From positions 434,001 through 498,000 of the forward strand of contig NZ_FOIJ01000002.1 of the NCBI RefSeq assembly GCF_900111745.1: a DNA stretch of 64,000 bases, in the 5' to 3' direction. The stretch's first letter is position 1. Each line of letters opens with the position of its first letter. This document shows positions 38,845 through 46,430 of this stretch, in pieces. Both the position numbers and the translations under genes were made by a program. The stretch is from Stigmatella erecta. Its GTDB lineage: Bacteria; Myxococcota; Myxococcia; Myxococcales; Myxococcaceae. Under the pieces are notes generated by a model. That model was not told the origin of the DNA, did no database searches, and saw nothing but the letters and a program-made list of their open reading frames with translations.

Positions 38845-39863
38845 GCGGTCTCCCGCTCTTCCATGGCCACGCGGAGAACCGCCGCGGCCGCCTGGTAGAG
38901 CTCCTCGGGGATGGGCTCCCCGACGTCATACGAAATGAGGCTGCGCGCCAGCGGGACGTCCCGGACCACCGGGATGCCACAGCGCTGGGCCTCGCGCCGG
39001 AGTGCCAGCGCCTCCTCCTCTTGCGCCTTGGCCACGAGATAGGGCGCCTCGCACTCCTGAAGGTCGTAGCGGAGCGCGACCGCGATGTGCGTGGGGTTGA
39101 CGACCACGGCCGAAGCCCTGCGCACCCCCCGGGCGGGGCCGCCCTGGGCCAGTTGCCGGTGGAGCGCCTTGCGCTGGGCTTTGTGGCGAGGGTCGCCCTC
39201 GCTCTCCCGGTACTCCCGCTTCACCTCCTCGCGGCTCATGCGCAGATCCTTGAAGTGCTGGAACCGCGCCAGCACGTAGTCGGCGCCCCCCAGGACCCCC
39301 AGGCAGACCGCGAGCCGAAGGATGAGCGGCTCCAGCGCCCGCACCAGATGAATCAGGGCCTCGGCCCCACCCCATCCCACCGTTCGAAAAACCTCGGGCC
39401 CCGCCTCTTCCACCCCGTCCCAGACCAGTGCCGCGAGCACCGCCGCGACCAGCAGCGCTTTCAGCCCCTCCAGCACGGACCGGACGCTGAACAGCCGTTT
39501 CAAGCCCGCCAGCGGGCTGATGCGCTCGGCCTTGGGCAACACGTGCTCCAGGCTCAGCCCAAGGCCCACCGTGGCCAGCGAGACGGAGAGCGACGCCATG
39601 AGCGCGCCCCCCAGCGCCGGGATGGACAACCGGATGGCCAGCCACAGCCCTTCTTCCCACGCACCGGCGGTCTCCGCTCCCGTCATCAGGTGCGCTGTCC
39701 ATTGCCGCAGTCGCGCGAAGCCCTCGGGAGCGAACGCCGTGAACCCCAGCACCCCACCCAGCGTCACCGCGCTGGAGGACAGGAGCCGGCTGCGCGGAAT
39801 CTGCCCCTTGCGGCGGGCGTCCCGCAGACGTTTCGCCGTGGGTTTCTCCGTCTTGTCACTCAC
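38841..39863 (-). CDS. sctU: Type III secretion autoprotease SctU (FlhB family)
   Basis: 340 residues. It starts with the typical KTEKPTAKRLRDARRKGQIPRS, has four membrane segments, and then the conserved ALKALHRQ-type linker and VVVNPTHIAVALRYD. The NPTH motif is where these proteins cut themselves after Asn, the switch for substrate class, and it is intact. GTG 39863 overlaps the sctT stop (GTGA). Length fits the family. Confidence 0.93.
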   Translation of the reverse strand: MSDKTEKPTAKRLRDARRKGQIPRSRLLSSSAVTLGGVLGFTAFAPEGFARLRQWTAHLMTGAETAGAWEEGLWLAIRLSIPALGGALMASLSVSLATVGLGLSLEHVLPKAERISPLAGLKRLFSVRSVLEGLKALLVAAVLAALVWDGVEEAGPEVFRTVGWGGAEALIHLVRALEPLILRLAVCLGVLGGADYVLARFQHFKDLRMSREEVKREYRESEGDPRHKAQRKALHRQLAQGGPARGVRRASAVVVNPTHIAVALRYDLQECEAPYLVAKAQEEEALALRREAQRCGIPVVRDVPLARSLISYDVGEPIPEELYQAAAAVLRVAMEERETA

Positions 39864-40654
39864 TGGGCCGCCTCCCCGAGGAGCCACAGCGCCCCTTCCA
39901 GGTTCGCCACCTCCGCCAGCAGCCGCTCGCAGAGCACACCGATTCCCAGCCACAGCAGTGCCCCACCCCCCAGGATGCGCAAGGGAGCCCCGAACTCCTG
40001 CAGGTTCATCTGCGGCGCAGCGCGGGAGGCCATCCCCACCCAGCAGTCCACGGTCATCGATGCCGCGGCGATGGGGGCTCCCACCGCCAGCCCCGTGGCC
40101 AACGCGCCCCCGGCCAGCATCACGACATGCCGTGCCGCAGCCTCGGTGGGAACGGCCGCGCCCAGCGGAACCACCCCGAAGCCTCGAAGAAGCCCCGAGA
40201 GCACGATGGGGAACAGCCCTCCCGTCACCCCCCACGCGACGAGCAGCTGGTACAGCACGTCTCCCGTCGCGGACTCGCGGCTTCCCGCCACCGGCAGGCT
40301 CGCCTCGGCGGAGGCGCCGCGAAAGAGATCGATGAACCGGCCGCCCATCCTCGCCGCATCGAAGGGGAGCGCCGCCAGGAGCCCCACCGCGGTCCCATAA
40401 GCCAGCTCCTTGAGGACCAGGGCCATCCAGTCCCAGGGCCCCTCCACGGGCACGGACACCTTCACCCCCGCAGCCAGGTGCAGAAACAGGGAGAGGCTCA
40501 GCACCAGGGACAGCTTGACGGTACTGGGCGCGGCCTGGCCTCCCAGCAGCGGGCAGAGAAAGGCGATGGGCACCAGGCGTGCGGCGCACAGCGCCACGGC
40601 CGCCGTGTGCGCTCCCAGGTGTTCCAGTGCGCCTCCGAGAAGCTCCAGGCTCAT
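39860..40654 (-). CDS. sctT: Type III secretion export protein SctT (FliR family)
   Basis: 264 residues with about six membrane segments (RLVPIAFLCPLLGGQAAP, LKELAYGTAVGLLAALPF, GGRFIDLFRGASAE, MLAGGALATGLAVGAPIAAA). The family marks PxxxG and the middle FxGGRxID-like segment are present. It forms the export pore with SctR and SctS. ATG 40654 overlaps the sctS stop; its own stop overlaps sctU. Confidence 0.9.
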   Translation of the reverse strand: MSLELLGGALEHLGAHTAAVALCAARLVPIAFLCPLLGGQAAPSTVKLSLVLSLSLFLHLAAGVKVSVPVEGPWDWMALVLKELAYGTAVGLLAALPFDAARMGGRFIDLFRGASAEASLPVAGSRESATGDVLYQLLVAWGVTGGLFPIVLSGLLRGFGVVPLGAAVPTEAAARHVVMLAGGALATGLAVGAPIAAASMTVDCWVGMASRAAPQMNLQEFGAPLRILGGGALLWLGIGVLCERLLAEVANLEGALWLLGEAAQ

Positions 40655-40920
40655 GCGGCGACCTCGGCGATGAGCGTGAGCAGTTGCCGCGTGAAGAGCG
40701 TGAGCTGCGCGGCGATCCACGGCCCCGCGAACACGAGCGCCATCACCGTGGCGCACAGCTTGGGGACCACGGAGAGCGTGCTCTCCTGAAGCTGGGTGGT
40801 CGCCTGGAACAGGCTCATCAGGAAGCCCACCACCAGGCTCGCCCCCACCGGCGGCAGGGAGGCGAGAACCATCAGGAGCAGTGCCTCGCGTCCCACCGCG
40901 AGCAGGAGATCCTGGGTCAT
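40651..40920 (-). CDS. sctS: Type III secretion export protein SctS (FliQ family)
   Basis: 89 residues, two membrane hairpin segments (EALLLMVLASLPPVGASLVVGFLMSLFQ and VVPKLCATVMALVFAGPWIA), with the invariant QATTQLQESTLSVVPK stretch. It is the lateral gate subunit of the export pore. It starts four bases after the sctR stop. Confidence 0.92.
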   Translation of the reverse strand: MTQDLLLAVGREALLLMVLASLPPVGASLVVGFLMSLFQATTQLQESTLSVVPKLCATVMALVFAGPWIAAQLTLFTRQLLTLIAEVAA

Positions 40921-40924
40921 GGGT

Positions 40925-41620
40925 TCACCGGTACCCGAGGATGAGCCCCTGCGCGAGCAGCGACCAGCCATCCACGGCCACGAAGAGGAGAATCTTGAAG
41001 GGCAGGCTGACCTGGCTCGGAGACAGGCTCTGCATGCCCAGCGCGAGCAGGACGTTGGCGATGACCATGTCCAGCACGAGGAAGGGGAGGAAGACGAGGA
41101 AGCCGATCTGAAAGGCCTCCTTCAGCTCGGTGATGACGAACGCGGGAACGACCACGGCGAGGTCTCCCTCCTGCACCTGCTCCGCCTCTTCCGGGGGCCG
41201 CAGCTCCCGCGCGAGGTCCACGAAGCGGCTCCGCTCCTCGGCACTGCCATGCCGGACGAGAAAGGCTCGCAGCGGCTCGGCCGTCCGCTCCACCCCCGCG
41301 AGGATCTGCGCTCCGGACGCTGCCTCCACATAGGCCCCCCGTCCCACCTCGTACATGCGGGACACGACGGGCGACATGATGTGCGCCGAGAGCACCGCGG
41401 CCAGCCCTGTCAGGACGATGGACGGCGGCGCCTGCTGGGTTCCCATCGCGGAGCGCGCCAGCGACAGCACCACGGCGATCTTCGAGAAGCTCGTGAGCAT
41501 CATCACCGCGAAGGGCAGCAGCGACAGCCCCGCCAGCACCGCCATCATCGTCAGGGGATTGCCCGCGTGAGATGCCTGCGCGAGGGTCTGCTCGCCCGCC
41601 CCGGCCCATCCCAGCGTCAT
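40925..41620 (-). CDS. sctR: Type III secretion export protein SctR (FliP family)
   Basis: 231 residues. LTMMAVLAGLSLLPFAVMMLTSFSKI, SLARSAMGTQQAPPSIVLTGLA, FVITELKEAFQIGFLVFLPFLVLDMVIA and GMQSLSPSQVSLPFKILLFVAVDGW are all strongly conserved FliP/SctR segments. It lacks a long signal peptide, unlike most flagellar FliP, which favours the Sct side. ATG 41620 overlaps the stop of the FliO-like gene. Confidence 0.93.
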   Translation of the reverse strand: MTLGWAGAGEQTLAQASHAGNPLTMMAVLAGLSLLPFAVMMLTSFSKIAVVLSLARSAMGTQQAPPSIVLTGLAAVLSAHIMSPVVSRMYEVGRGAYVEAASGAQILAGVERTAEPLRAFLVRHGSAEERSRFVDLARELRPPEEAEQVQEGDLAVVVPAFVITELKEAFQIGFLVFLPFLVLDMVIANVLLALGMQSLSPSQVSLPFKILLFVAVDGWSLLAQGLILGYR

Positions 41621-42006
41621 TGCAGCACCCCTTTCGGGACCGTGGAGGCACGCCGGGACAGCCCATGGCGCCCCGCTTTCGTCAGGGGCGTCTCGTGGAC
41701 CTCCGCGAACGAGTCCCCAAATGCCACCAGGAAGCTCTGGCCATCCACTTCCACCAACGCCAGGCCACACCTCGGCGAGAGCCCCGCGCGGGAGATCACC
41801 CGCAGGCGCTCCGGGAGCAGGAAACGGGGCCCCAGGGACTTGCGGCGCATCCATCCGATTCCCAAGCCCATCAGGGCCATGGTGGCCAAGCCCCAGCGTG
41901 CGGCCTCGGCCCCGGGCATGCGGCCCAGCAGCCCCACCGCCGCAAGTCCCACAACCAGGGCCGCCGCCCACAACAACCGGTTCCGAAGAGACAGAGAGGT
42001 GAACAT
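41617..42006 (-). CDS. FliO-like membrane protein of the secretion operon
   Basis: 129 residues. One or two N-terminal membrane segments (LWAAALVVGLAAVGLLGR, WGLATMALMGLGIGWM) are followed by a small soluble domain with LPERLRVISRAGLSPRCGLALVEVDGQSFLVAFGDS, the FliO/MopB-type beta fold. FliO helps assemble the FliP ring in flagella and is normally missing from injectisome loci, so its place between sctQ and sctR is telling. ATG 42006 has GGAG at seven bases; GTG 42027, coupled to sctQ, is possible. Weakly conserved, but the position and motifs agree. Confidence 0.72.
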   Translation of the reverse strand: MFTSLSLRNRLLWAAALVVGLAAVGLLGRMPGAEAARWGLATMALMGLGIGWMRRKSLGPRFLLPERLRVISRAGLSPRCGLALVEVDGQSFLVAFGDSFAEVHETPLTKAGRHGLSRRASTVPKGVLQ

Positions 42007-42023
42007 GGTGTGGCTCCGGCCCG

Positions 42024-43148
42024 TCACGGCAACAGGGAGAGAATCCGTGCGCCGATCTCGCCGTCGATATCGACCAGCTCGGCACGCGCCACGCCCCGGT
42101 CTCCCACGCGCAGCACCACCGGCTCGCTCACGTTGATGCGCAGGGGCAAGAGCTGTCCAGGCTTCAAGACGGCCAGTTCCGACAACGGCAACAACAACCG
42201 TGTCAGTTCGATCTCGACCTCCACGGGCAACGGGGGCATGCCCTCGCCCCGCTCGTTCACGGCCACCATGTTTGCCTCCACCGCGCGATTGCGCGCACGA
42301 ATCAGGGAAAAGCCTTCGGGGGAGAACGTCCCCACGAGTTCGAAGCCACGCGTCACCAGCCGCCCGGGTCCCAGGAGGTGAGTCCCCCTCAAGTGGGCCC
42401 CCTCGAAGACGACGGCATCGCCCACGGCGAGCGTCTCCAGTTCACAAGGCAGGAGCTCGCGGTTGCCCAGGAAGCACCGCGCCCGGAGGGATGCCGCGAG
42501 CACCTCGGGCGCCAGCGTGGGCGCTCGCTGCACAGGCAGGTCCTTGCAGGCGGACTCGAGCACCACCGCCGGAAACACCAGCCGTGCCCCCGCCGTCGTC
42601 TGCCCCACCGTCAGGGACAGCTCGATGCCCAGGTGCGCCCTGCGCCCGTCCAGCCGTGCCAGCGCGTCCCTCCGGCTCATCGTCACCCCCGACAGATGAG
42701 GGCTCCACCGGCGATAAAGCTCCCCCTGAGCGCGGAAAGCCACCAGCGAGGCCATGATCAAGTAGGCCAGCGTCGCCTCCTCCAGCCGCGTCAGCCGTGT
42801 CACGGGCCCCTGGTGGGAGGAGCCTCCCGCCAGACGCTCCAGCGCCGCGAACAGCACCGGCATCTCCAGCTCCAGCACCGCCGAGCCCCCCGTCGCCGAT
42901 AGCTCCAGGAAGACGAATGCGGCCGTATGGGAGAGCCCCGTCGAAGGCAGGACCGTGGACTCCGCCAGCCGGGCGGCCGCGGAGACCGGGCACCCCAGCT
43001 CGCGCCCCAGCGATTCACAGATGGCTTGAAGCGCCTGCTGGCCCATCCGCGAGATCTGCGGACGCTCGCCCAGGGTGACATGTGCCCGGGTCAGCCGCCG
43101 CGTTCCCAGCCTGGACAATCTGGACATCTTGGAAGAGGAAAGGGTCAT
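42024..43148 (-). CDS. sctQ: Cytoplasmic ring protein SctQ (FliM/FliN, SpoA family)
   Basis: 374 residues. The N-terminal 280 residues are poorly conserved (SRLGTRRLTRAHV, then a FliM-like middle). The C-terminal SpoA domain has PPLPVEVEIELTRLLLPLSELAVLKPGQLLPL and ENVEL-like VGDRGVARAELVDIDGEIGARI. SctQ forms the cytoplasmic sorting platform that docks substrates and the ATPase complex. A smaller internal start yielding only the SpoA domain, as seen in other systems, could exist. Its stop lies close to the FliO-like start. Confidence 0.82.
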   Translation of the reverse strand: MTLSSSKMSRLSRLGTRRLTRAHVTLGERPQISRMGQQALQAICESLGRELGCPVSAAARLAESTVLPSTGLSHTAAFVFLELSATGGSAVLELEMPVLFAALERLAGGSSHQGPVTRLTRLEEATLAYLIMASLVAFRAQGELYRRWSPHLSGVTMSRRDALARLDGRRAHLGIELSLTVGQTTAGARLVFPAVVLESACKDLPVQRAPTLAPEVLAASLRARCFLGNRELLPCELETLAVGDAVVFEGAHLRGTHLLGPGRLVTRGFELVGTFSPEGFSLIRARNRAVEANMVAVNERGEGMPPLPVEVEIELTRLLLPLSELAVLKPGQLLPLRINVSEPVVLRVGDRGVARAELVDIDGEIGARILSLLP

Positions 43149-43157
43149 GGCATGGGC

Positions 43158-43700
43158 TCAGCGCGTGGCTTCCCGGATCAGCCGTTCCGCGAGCACGCCC
43201 AGCCCGGGAACCCCGGGGGCCGCAGGTCCCGCCGCTCGCGCGGGAAACAGGCTCTGGTGGTACGGCGGAAGCCTCCGGAAGATCTCCTGCCGCAGGGGCT
43301 CGGAGGCCTCCTGCATCACCGCGCGCAGTTGCTCCGCGGCGTCTCTTCTCTGGCCGAACTCCAGCGCCACCCGGGCCTGCCGCTCGGCCGAGGACAGCCC
43401 CATGAGAAGCGTCAGGTGCTCCTTCGCCCGGGCGGCCTCGCGTCCCCCCAGCCCTTCGAGCAACTCCGGCGCCCGCTCCTTTCCCAGCACGAGGGCCACC
43501 AACGCGAACCGGGACAACGGCAGCAGCCATGGGCGTGCACGCGCCGGAAGGGAAGCGGCCTTCCGGCCCGCCCCTGGCTGGCGAACAATGCGGGTGGGCT
43601 CCTCGGCGGGCTGTGGGGGGACCGCGAACCGGACGATGCGGGTGGACTCCTCGTTCCCCCGGCGCCCCTCCGGCCTTCGAATCATGCGCGTTGCATTCAT
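43158..43700 (-). CDS. Type III secretion operon protein, FliG-N-like, with TRIVR motifs
   Basis: 180 residues. I do not recognise the family. The first 45 residues hold three TR-[IM]-[IV]-R motifs, two as STRIVR and PTRIVR, in a basic, Pro-rich segment. The rest is helical; the run LVLGKERAPELLEGLGGREAARAKEHLTLLMGLS recalls the N-terminal repeats of FliG, and it sits just after the FliF-like sctJ as fliG does in flagellar operons. The motor residues of FliG-C are absent because the protein is short. Start ATG 43700 has GGGAG upstream; GTG 43721 (GTGA with sctJ) is the alternative. The FliG link is tentative. Confidence 0.6.
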   Translation of the reverse strand: MNATRMIRRPEGRRGNEESTRIVRFAVPPQPAEEPTRIVRQPGAGRKAASLPARARPWLLPLSRFALVALVLGKERAPELLEGLGGREAARAKEHLTLLMGLSSAERQARVALEFGQRRDAAEQLRAVMQEASEPLRQEIFRRLPPYHQSLFPARAAGPAAPGVPGLGVLAERLIREATR

Positions 43701-43717
43701 GGCCATTCTCCCGAGGC

Positions 43718-44521
43718 TCACGCCACCTTGCGTCCTGCGTTCGCCGTCACCACGGGCCGCGCGGGGCCCGGCGGCACGGCTGCGGCTGCCTTCGTCCGAG
43801 GCTGCGAGGCCCTCAGGCGCAGCGTGAGGAACACCACCGCCGCCGCGAGCACGGTGACCATGGCCCCCAGTCCCCCCAGCAACACCCGGAACCGCAGGGG
43901 CCGAGGGCTGCTCACCGGCGCGAGCTCCCCCCGCGTGGAGGCCTCGTCCACCAGGAGCGACACCGCCTCCGGGGACAGTCCTTCCACGCCTCCAGCGATG
44001 AGTGCCTGGAGGTGTTCTCGCGCCTGGCGAAGCCGCCCGGTCTGTCCGGGCGCCGTCCGCACCATCACCGACGCCTTGGCGGGCGCCTGAACCTGTCCTG
44101 GCCTCGCGGGGGGCGGCACCATCAGGTGCACGCGCGCCACGAGCACCCCTTCCATCTCCTGCAGGGTCTTCTCGATTCCCCGCTCAAGAACCCGGGTCCG
44201 GCACAGCTGCTCTTCCAGCGGCGTCCGGAGCAGCCCTCCCCCGCCGAAGACATCGCAGCCCGTCTCGGCCACCGGCCTCGGCAGGCCCAGCTCGGCCAGG
44301 ATGCGCACCGCAGCCGGCGCCTGGGCCTCCTCGACTTCGATGGACCAGGAGGGCTTCTTGCCCCCTTCGGGCACCTTGCGCGCCTCCAGCCCACGCTCCA
44401 GGAGGACGGTCTGCAGTTCATTGGCCTGGCGCTCGTCGAGGCCGTGCTGGATGCGCTCGCGGCAAGCGGTGGCGCCCAGCCACATCAGGAGCGAGAGACA
44501 GCGCAGAAGCGAATGGGACAT
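43718..44521 (-). CDS. sctJ: Inner-membrane ring lipoprotein SctJ (YscJ/FliF family)
   Basis: 267 residues. Signal LSLLMWLGATAC with a lipobox-like end (Cys20). The first ring-building motif domain has LDERQANELQTVLLERGLEA, the second has PLEEQLCRTRVLERGIEKTLQEMEGVLVARVHLMVPPP, both typical of YscJ/PrgK. A membrane segment (LLGGLGAMVTVLAAAVVFLTL) lies near the end, followed by a short basic tail. It forms the inner-membrane ring under the needle. The lack of the long FliF C-terminus separates it from flagellar FliF. Confidence 0.9.
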   Translation of the reverse strand: MSHSLLRCLSLLMWLGATACRERIQHGLDERQANELQTVLLERGLEARKVPEGGKKPSWSIEVEEAQAPAAVRILAELGLPRPVAETGCDVFGGGGLLRTPLEEQLCRTRVLERGIEKTLQEMEGVLVARVHLMVPPPARPGQVQAPAKASVMVRTAPGQTGRLRQAREHLQALIAGGVEGLSPEAVSLLVDEASTRGELAPVSSPRPLRFRVLLGGLGAMVTVLAAAVVFLTLRLRASQPRTKAAAAVPPGPARPVVTANAGRKVA

Positions 44522-44532
44522 GGCGGCACCCC

Positions 44533-44925
44533 TCACACCTGCGTCTGGAGCACCAGCTTCACGCCACTGGTGGCCTTCTCGACCACCTTGCCGGCGAGAT
44601 CCACCTCCTGGCTGGCCCGGTAGACACGGGCCTGGAACGCCAGCAGCTCCAGCGGCGAGAACGTCCGCCCGGACTCCGCCTGCACCAGGATGCGATCCAG
44701 CTCCTGCTGCGCGTGCCCCACCCGCTCCAGCACCTGCTCCGCCTGTGACACCTGCGCCACCTGCGCCGGCGGGGCCGGGGGAGACGGACACCGGGTGGCC
44801 CCAGCGCCCTGCCCCTTCTCCGGGCCCTTCATCCCCTCCAGCACCTCCGCGAACCGCTCCTTGCCCCCCTGCGGCGAGAGCGCGGCGCCCGCACTTCCAA
44901 CCGAACCGATCTTGTCGATGGCCAT
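44533..44925 (-). CDS. sctI: Inner rod protein SctI (YscI/HrpB family), putative
   Basis: 130 residues. The Ser/Gly/Pro-rich start is followed by a C-terminal amphipathic helical part, RTFSPLELLAFQARVYRASQEVDLAGKVVEKATSGVKLVLQTQV. The stretch Q-x3-Y/VYRASQ-x2-DLAGKVVEKATSG is the conserved end of YscI/PrgJ-type rod proteins. Rod proteins connect the export pore to the needle. Position between the exported-protein gene and sctJ fits. Start ATG 44923-44925. Confidence 0.75.
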   Translation of the reverse strand: MAIDKIGSVGSAGAALSPQGGKERFAEVLEGMKGPEKGQGAGATRCPSPPAPPAQVAQVSQAEQVLERVGHAQQELDRILVQAESGRTFSPLELLAFQARVYRASQEVDLAGKVVEKATSGVKLVLQTQV

Positions 44926-44937
44926 GGCGCGCGGTCG

Positions 44938-45396
44938 CTAGCGGATGTTGTTGATGGCGGCCTTCGCCGAGTCGTGGCGGACCTTCATGATGTTGGAGAC
45001 CGCGTTGTGCTCGCGGCTCTCCTGCTGCATCGCGTTCTGGAGCTGGAGGTACTCGAGGTTGAACTTCTGCCCCTCGGCGGCCATCAGCTTCTGGGCCTCG
45101 AGCAAGTCCCACGCCTCCCCCTTGCCCGCCGTCCCGCCCCCCACGGCCCCTCCCATGCCCGGGACCGCCGCGCCGCCCCCCGGCACCGAGGTGGCCAGCG
45201 AGACCGTCGAGCGGACGCTGGACACCGCCGCGCTCACCACCGGCGGGCTCATCCCCATGCCTCCGGCCAGTCCCGAGCCCGCCCGGACGGCTTCCTGCGC
45301 GGTGCGCGCGAAGACGGCGCCGAACTCATTCCGGGGCGTCTGGCGCGGCAGCGTGGACGTGATGGACAGCGAGGCAATGCGGGGATCGTTCTCCAT
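44938..45396 (-). CDS. Predicted type III extracellular component (needle-like or early substrate)
   Basis: 152 residues, first gene of the secretion operon. The middle is Gly/Ala/Ser/Val-rich with PGGGAAVPGMGGAVGGG. The C-terminal 65 residues are helical: WDLLEAQKLMAAEGQKFNLEYLQLQNAMQQESREHNAVSNIMKVRHDSAKAAINNIR. Needle and filament proteins of type III systems end in such a helix with conserved Asn, Ile and Arg near the end. No Sec signal is visible, as expected for a substrate. It could equally be a translocator or a regulator. I chose ATG 45396, close to a purine-rich GGAGAG. Confidence 0.5.
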   Translation of the reverse strand: MENDPRIASLSITSTLPRQTPRNEFGAVFARTAQEAVRAGSGLAGGMGMSPPVVSAAVSSVRSTVSLATSVPGGGAAVPGMGGAVGGGTAGKGEAWDLLEAQKLMAAEGQKFNLEYLQLQNAMQQESREHNAVSNIMKVRHDSAKAAINNIR

Positions 45397-45647
45397 GGGC
45401 ACTCTCCTGATGAGGGTTCGTGCAGAGCCCTTTTCAGCCGCCATGCCAACGCCGGGTGCCGGGCCTCCCCCCTCGGTGTCCGCTCGGAAAGTCCGCCCGC
45501 ACCGCCGCTTTTGCCCCCTGGAGGGTCCACGAAACGGGACGGTCCCCGCCCGGTTCCGTCTCCAGGATGGACGCCCGAAAATTTGCGTCCTCGCCGGGCT
45601 GCCCCACACTTGTCGCACCCTGTTGCACCCGAAGAGAGCCCCTGGAC

Positions 45648-45974
45648 ATGATCCCCTCCCCCAGTGCCCGTCCCGCCGCTGACCGCTTCCACCCTCGCGT
45701 GGAAGCCAACCTGATGGTCAAGGTCCTGCTGCCCGGCCGCGTCGTCGGTGCCAAGGCCAGAGACCTGTCCATGGCGGGCCTCTTCCTCCAGGCTCACCCC
45801 GCGGACACGCTGCGCGAGCTCACGCTCTCCATCCCCCTGCCGGACGACCGGGAGATCACCACCACGTGCTCCATCCGCCGCCGCACCGCGCACGGCGTGG
45901 CGCTCGAGTTCGGCACGCTCGACTGGGACGACTTCCTGGCCCTGGCGCGCTTCCTTCACCCCCGGCTGCCGTGA
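45648..45974 (+). CDS. PilZ-domain protein
   Basis: 108 residues. The RxxxR-type start (DRFHPRVEAN) and DLSMAGLFLQ (D-x-S-x-x-G) are the cyclic-di-GMP-binding motifs of PilZ. TCSIRRRTAHGVALEFGTLD completes the barrel. It probably binds c-di-GMP and signals to motility, polysaccharide or secretion machinery. It diverges from the type III operon across 251 bases and is convergent with the receiver gene. A regulatory link to the secretion system is possible from position only. Confidence 0.85.
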   Translation: MIPSPSARPAADRFHPRVEANLMVKVLLPGRVVGAKARDLSMAGLFLQAHPADTLRELTLSIPLPDDREITTTCSIRRRTAHGVALEFGTLDWDDFLALARFLHPRLP

Positions 45975-45986
45975 GCCGCTGAGGGC

Positions 45987-46385
45987 TCAGGGCGCGGCGG
46001 CCTCCAGACGCAGCCGCTCCACCAGGGCCATCAGCTCCGTGCCCCGGAAGGGCTTGTGGATGTAGCCGTCCGCCCCCGCTTGCGTGGCGCTCTCCATATC
46101 CGACTTCTTCGCCTTCGCCGTGAGCATGTAGAGCGGCACGCTGGCCGTCACCGGGTCGCTCTTGAGGATGCGGCACACCGAGACGCCGTCGAGCTGCGGC
46201 AACACCACGTCCATCAGGATGAGGTGGAACAGGTGGCTCTTGGCCAGCTTCAGCCCCTCCATCCCGTCCGCCGCGCACACCACGTCCACCGTACCGTCGC
46301 TCAGCATCGAGCGGACCAGCTCGCGGATGACCGGCTCGTCCTCGACGAGCAGGATGTGAAAGGGGACTTGGGGTTCGGCGGACAT
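45987..46385 (-). CDS. CheY-like response regulator receiver
   Basis: 132 residues, a stand-alone receiver. Acidic pair in LLVEDEPVIRELV, phosphoacceptor Asp in HLILMDVVLPQLDG, Thr in YMLTAKAKKSD and the Lys of YIHKPFRG are all present. It lies 45 bases after the batE stop on the same strand and may be read from that operon. No output domain, so it acts by protein contact. Start ATG 46385. Confidence 0.9.
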   Translation of the reverse strand: MSAEPQVPFHILLVEDEPVIRELVRSMLSDGTVDVVCAADGMEGLKLAKSHLFHLILMDVVLPQLDGVSVCRILKSDPVTASVPLYMLTAKAKKSDMESATQAGADGYIHKPFRGTELMALVERLRLEAAAP

Positions 46386-46430
46386 GGGCGGTGAGAGCAC
46401 GGGCAATGTAGCCCCGGAAGGGCGCACGCT

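Noticed and set aside
36757-45396. Calling the locus a flagellar operon
   Set aside because: The SctJ protein is short and lipoprotein-like, an SctI-type rod gene is present, and no hook, filament or FliG motor domain genes are seen in the window.
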